Made by a program: the position numbers and the translations under genes. From JAFDVL01 sp043775925 (GTDB taxonomy: Bacteria; Acidobacteriota; Blastocatellia; RBC074): DNA of 17,120 bases. Below the pieces are notes generated by a model, which did not search any database, was not told the DNA's origin, and saw nothing but the letters and a program-made list of their open reading frames with translations. Of this stretch, positions 14,529 to 17,120 are shown piece by piece (position 1 is the first letter of the stretch; every line of letters begins with the position of its first letter). The DNA lies in NCBI GenBank assembly GCA_043775925.1, contig JAYVRW010000237.1, forward strand, positions 1-17,120, given 5' to 3'.

Positions 14529-15293
14529 ATGAAACGATTCATCATTTTCCTGTTTTTGTGGCTGAATCTGGTTGGTGTCGTGAGCGCACAAAAGAGTAAA
14601 ACTCCGATTGCAAAGCCTCAACCAGTCACTATAGTTTCTAAAGACCCCATCGGCGAATCTGACCATTGGCTGACGCGCGGAGAAGACGCGGAGAGCGATA
14701 AAAAAGCTCTGGCTGTTCTCGAATCCAGTTTGTCAGCGAACAATACCAACTATGATTTTTTGTGGCGGCTCGCACGTGCGGCCTATTACGTTGGCGATTT
14801 CAGCCAGGAAGAAAAAGACAAACTCAAAGCCTTTCAGCGAGGCGAAGCGGCGGCACAAAAAGCCGTCTTAATAAAGACCGATGGCGTTGAAGGACATTTC
14901 TGGTTGGGTGCCAACTATGGCGGACAGGCTGAAATCGTGGGTGTGCTGACGGGGCTTAAAACTGTTCGCAAAATTCGCAAGGAGATGGAAACCGTTGTCA
15001 AACTTAACCCTGCCTTTGAATATGGTAACGCCTTTTTAGCGTTGGGAGAAATTGATCGCAATCTGCCTGCGCTGGCCGGAGGCGACAAAAAACGCGCAAT
15101 TTCTACCTTTGAGCAGGGCGTCAAATTAGCGCCGGAAAATCTGGATTTGAAATTAACCCTGGTCAAAGCGTATCAGGAAGCCAAACGCCATGATGATGCA
15201 AATCGGTTACTGACAGAAATAGTCAAAGCAACTCCAGTGACGCGCATCCATCGTCTGGCGCAGGAAGAAGCAAAACGGATGTTAGGCAAATAG
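14529..15293 (+). CDS. Exported TPR-like repeat protein
   Basis: A protein of about 254 residues. It starts with a clear signal peptide (MKRFIIFLFLWLNLVGVVSAQ); I chose the ATG at 14529 over an in-frame TTG at 14493 because the peptide begins there. The rest is all-helical with TPR-like spacing: YDFLWRLARAAYYVGDF, a pair of helices around VEGHFWLGANYGGQAEIVG, and AISTFEQGVKLAPENLDLKLTLVKAYQEAKRHDDA near the C-terminus. The HFWLGANYG segment resembles the TPR folds of TRAP-associated TatT-like proteins, but no transporter genes are next to it, so I do not claim that role. It most likely serves as a periplasmic scaffold. A long hairpin-forming repeat follows its stop. Confidence 0.8.
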   Translation: MKRFIIFLFLWLNLVGVVSAQKSKTPIAKPQPVTIVSKDPIGESDHWLTRGEDAESDKKALAVLESSLSANNTNYDFLWRLARAAYYVGDFSQEEKDKLKAFQRGEAAAQKAVLIKTDGVEGHFWLGANYGGQAEIVGVLTGLKTVRKIRKEMETVVKLNPAFEYGNAFLALGEIDRNLPALAGGDKKRAISTFEQGVKLAPENLDLKLTLVKAYQEAKRHDDANRLLTEIVKATPVTRIHRLAQEEAKRMLGK

Positions 15294-15301
15294 AAGATGT
15301 G

Positions 15302-15448
15302 TAGCCACGAATTGACGCGAATTTTCACGAATTAAATCAGGCAGGATGAACAAGGAGCTCGCTGAATAATTTCTCTTGAAAATCTTGTCGTGAATCTTGT
15401 TCATCCTGTCAAAACGTATTCGTGAAAATTCGCGTTAATTCGCGGCTA
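15302..15448. repeat. Long nested inverted repeat with 10-bp and 9-bp periods
   Basis: The outer arms 15302-15332 and 15418-15448 pair at 29 of 31 positions. Each is built on a 10-bp beat of CGAATT, at 15308, 15318 and 15328 on the left. Inside, 13-bp perfect arms pair CAGGATGAACAAG (15342-15354) with its complement at 15396-15408, and those carry 9-bp-type words (ATC-T/C-TGT) like the element at 10932-10993. The two nested stems could form one extended hairpin. It fills nearly all of the 171-bp gap between the TPR-like gene and the dehydrogenase. Confidence 0.9.
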
Positions 15449-15464
15449 AAAACTCTTTGTTACG

Positions 15465-16427
15465 ATGAGAGCTTTACGATTTGAAAATCAGAAACTTCAG
15501 TTATCTGAAATCCCCAAACCAACCGAAGATGGCGAAGCCATTGTGCGCGTCACAACGGCGGGAATTTGTAATACAGATTTAGAAGTCGTACGTGGTTATG
15601 CGAATTTCAGCGGCACGCTCGGACACGAATTCGTCGGCGTAGTCGAAGCTTCTCCCGACCCGTCTTTACAGGGCGTGCGTGTCGTTGGAGAGATAAATGC
15701 TGGCTGCGGCAACTGTGATCTGTGCCGAGCAAACGATCCACGTCATTGCTTACAGCGCTCAGTTCTGGGCATCATCGGGCGCAATGGAGCTTTCGCAGAA
15801 TACTTAAAATTACCTGTCGCAAATCTCTTGCGCGTGCCTGAGTCGATCTCTGATCGGGAAGCCGTTTTTACGGAACCGCTTGCCGCCGCCTGTGAAATTC
15901 TTGAGCAAGTTACCATCACTCCAAATTATCGCGTAGCCGTGATTGGTGATGGAAAATTAGGACAATTAATTGCGCGAGTTCTGGCGACTACGGGATGCGA
16001 TTTAGTTTTAATTGGCAAGCATCAGGATAAATTAAAATTGGCAGAAGACGCCGGAATCGCTACGATGGAGCGGGATAAATTTGTAGTTGAGCCACGTCAA
16101 AGGTTTCATTTTGTCGTCGAAGCCAGCGGCTCGGCTCCAGGGTTACAAATGGCTTTAGAGTTAGTGCAACCACGCGGAGCCATCATTTTGAAATCCACTT
16201 TTCACGGCACGATGCAACTTGATACGTCGCGCATTGTAGTCAACGAAATCAGCCTCATCGGCTCTCGCTGCGGACGTTTTGAAAAGGCGCTGGCGTTGCT
16301 CGAAGCGAAAAAAATAAACGTTGTCCCTTTAATTGCGGCGGAGTATTCGTTAGACAATGGAATCGCTGCGATGCAACACGCTGGTAAATCCGGGACATTG
16401 AAGGTGTTGATACATACAAACGGATAA
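15465..16427 (+). CDS. Zinc-dependent medium-chain dehydrogenase (alcohol/threonine/polyol type)
   Basis: A 320-residue NAD(P)-dependent oxidoreductase of the MDR superfamily, which oxidises an alcohol to an aldehyde or ketone. The catalytic zinc ligands are C35 (GICNTD), H54-E55 (GHEF) and probably E137 (TEPLAAAC). The structural zinc lobe has C81, C84, C87 and C95 (CGNCDLCRANDPRHC). The nucleotide fold has GDGKLG at 161-166. It is slightly shorter than typical 340-350-residue members but keeps all motifs. The substrate cannot be deduced. There is no clear Shine-Dalgarno before the ATG, which lies 16 bp after the repeat. The phosphorylase-like gene begins 25 bp after its stop on the same strand, so they are probably co-transcribed. 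Confidence 0.92.
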   Translation: MRALRFENQKLQLSEIPKPTEDGEAIVRVTTAGICNTDLEVVRGYANFSGTLGHEFVGVVEASPDPSLQGVRVVGEINAGCGNCDLCRANDPRHCLQRSVLGIIGRNGAFAEYLKLPVANLLRVPESISDREAVFTEPLAAACEILEQVTITPNYRVAVIGDGKLGQLIARVLATTGCDLVLIGKHQDKLKLAEDAGIATMERDKFVVEPRQRFHFVVEASGSAPGLQMALELVQPRGAIILKSTFHGTMQLDTSRIVVNEISLIGSRCGRFEKALALLEAKKINVVPLIAAEYSLDNGIAAMQHAGKSGTLKVLIHTNG

Positions 16428-16452
16428 GTTCTTGTAACTTTGGTGAAATTTT

Positions 16453-17120
16453 ATGCAGACAATTGTGACGCTCATTCCAATCCCTCGCCTCTGCGTCGTC
16501 GCGGCAGCTTCAATTGAATTCAAAGCTGTTACGCAGCAATTGACGGAAACAGAATTTTCTACAGTTGATAATTTTAATACTTGTCGCGGACGCGCCGGAC
16601 GCAATGCTGTGACCGTGCTCCAGGCAAATATCGGCGCGGTCGGGTTTCGGGAAAAACTCATTTCACACCTGCAAAATCAGGTCTTTGATGCATTGATTGT
16701 ACTTGGATTGGGTGGTGCCTTAACACCGGATTTGAAGACTGGGGAAACAATTCTTTACGATACCTGTTTTCTGTTTCGCCCTGAAGTTTCAGCCCAAAGA
16801 GAAGGCGAAAATGAAGCGCAGACCTGTGATTTTAATTTGTCTTCGTTGCTGCGTCAGCGTTTGCTACACGACGGTTGTAAGGTGGTTTTTGGCGCTGGTC
16901 TCACGCTGGATTTTATGGTGACGATGCCGGATGAAAAATTATCAATGGGTGAATCTTACGGTGCTGCCGTCGTAGATATGGAAAGTTATGATGTGATGAC
17001 AACGGCTGCACAACTAAAAATTCCCATCGTCGTCGTGCGCGTGATTCTTGATGAAGCGAAGCAGAAAACTCCTGATTTCAATATTGGAATTTCACCGGAT
17101 GGGAAGATGAGCGATTTGAA
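16453..17120 (+). CDS. Nucleoside phosphorylase-like protein, HpnG-like (3' end outside the window)
   Basis: From ATG 16453 the frame is open for 222 codons to the window edge. It has the purine nucleoside phosphorylase/MTA-nucleosidase fold: VLGLGGALTPDLKTGETI resembles the conserved glycine turn followed by the PGD region, and V-D-M176-E177-S is the nucleoside-binding motif. R-V-I-L-D200-E-A supplies the catalytic Asp. The following NIGISPDGKMSDL resembles the end of hopanoid-associated phosphorylases (HpnG), which remove adenine from adenosylhopane. That fits better than futalosine hydrolase, which has a different motif here. The position after a dehydrogenase gives no further clue, and no other hopanoid gene is visible. 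A weak GGTGAAA lies upstream. Confidence 0.75.
   Translation, partial: MQTIVTLIPIPRLCVVAAASIEFKAVTQQLTETEFSTVDNFNTCRGRAGRNAVTVLQANIGAVGFREKLISHLQNQVFDALIVLGLGGALTPDLKTGETILYDTCFLFRPEVSAQREGENEAQTCDFNLSSLLRQRLLHDGCKVVFGAGLTLDFMVTMPDEKLSMGESYGAAVVDMESYDVMTTAAQLKIPIVVVRVILDEAKQKTPDFNIGISPDGKMSDL

Overview
The window is a chromosomal segment from a bacterium with mixed base composition (a little under 50% GC by eye) that uses ATG, GTG and TTG starts. It reads as a core-genome region with a few accessory genes. The mix of dnaG and mutS2 side by side, YifB, an orphan NtrC-type regulator, many secreted proteins and spacers full of short-period repeats would fit Acidobacteriota (for example Blastocatellia). 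That assignment is inference; no 16S or other marker is present.

Layout. 1-3938, minus strand: mutS2 followed by dnaG (cut by the left window edge), i.e. a DNA replication/repair block with a near-consensus promoter upstream of mutS2. 4079-6048: two response regulators transcribed divergently, a stand-alone receiver and an NtrC-type sigma-54 activator, with no histidine kinase beside them. 6106-9317, plus strand: three exported proteins in close succession: a peptidoglycan-binding/11-mer repeat/BON protein, an S15-type (CocE/NonD, alpha-amino-acid ester hydrolase-like) serine hydrolase, and a small AT-rich protein with a carboxypeptidase-regulatory-like domain. 9342-12423, minus strand: yifB (Mg-chelatase-like AAA+ ATPase) and a glutamate dehydrogenase. 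12603-14113, plus strand: a fold-type III PLP enzyme of the D-serine dehydratase family, then the 60-residue remnant of an ADP-ribosylglycohydrolase. 14216-14291, minus strand: tRNA-Pro(TGG) with encoded CCA. 14529-17120, plus strand: an exported TPR-like protein, a zinc-dependent medium-chain dehydrogenase and the beginning of a nucleoside phosphorylase resembling hopanoid-associated HpnG.

Functionally, glutamate dehydrogenase and the D-amino-acid dehydratase both feed amino-acid nitrogen and carbon metabolism, and the hydrolase and its neighbours act in the envelope or outside the cell. Otherwise the genes look like unrelated neighbours.

The most unusual content is in the spacers. Five of the larger intergenic gaps hold degenerate tandem units with a strict short period (7, 9 or 10 bp) arranged as inverted repeats around a non-repetitive core. 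A further 7-bp array lies in frame inside the linker of mutS2. The spacer elements fall into word families: two share GTCTTTGG and two share GATGAACA. One supplies a candidate yifB promoter, and one runs into the coding start of the D-serine dehydratase homologue. No CRISPR array, transposase or phage gene was seen.
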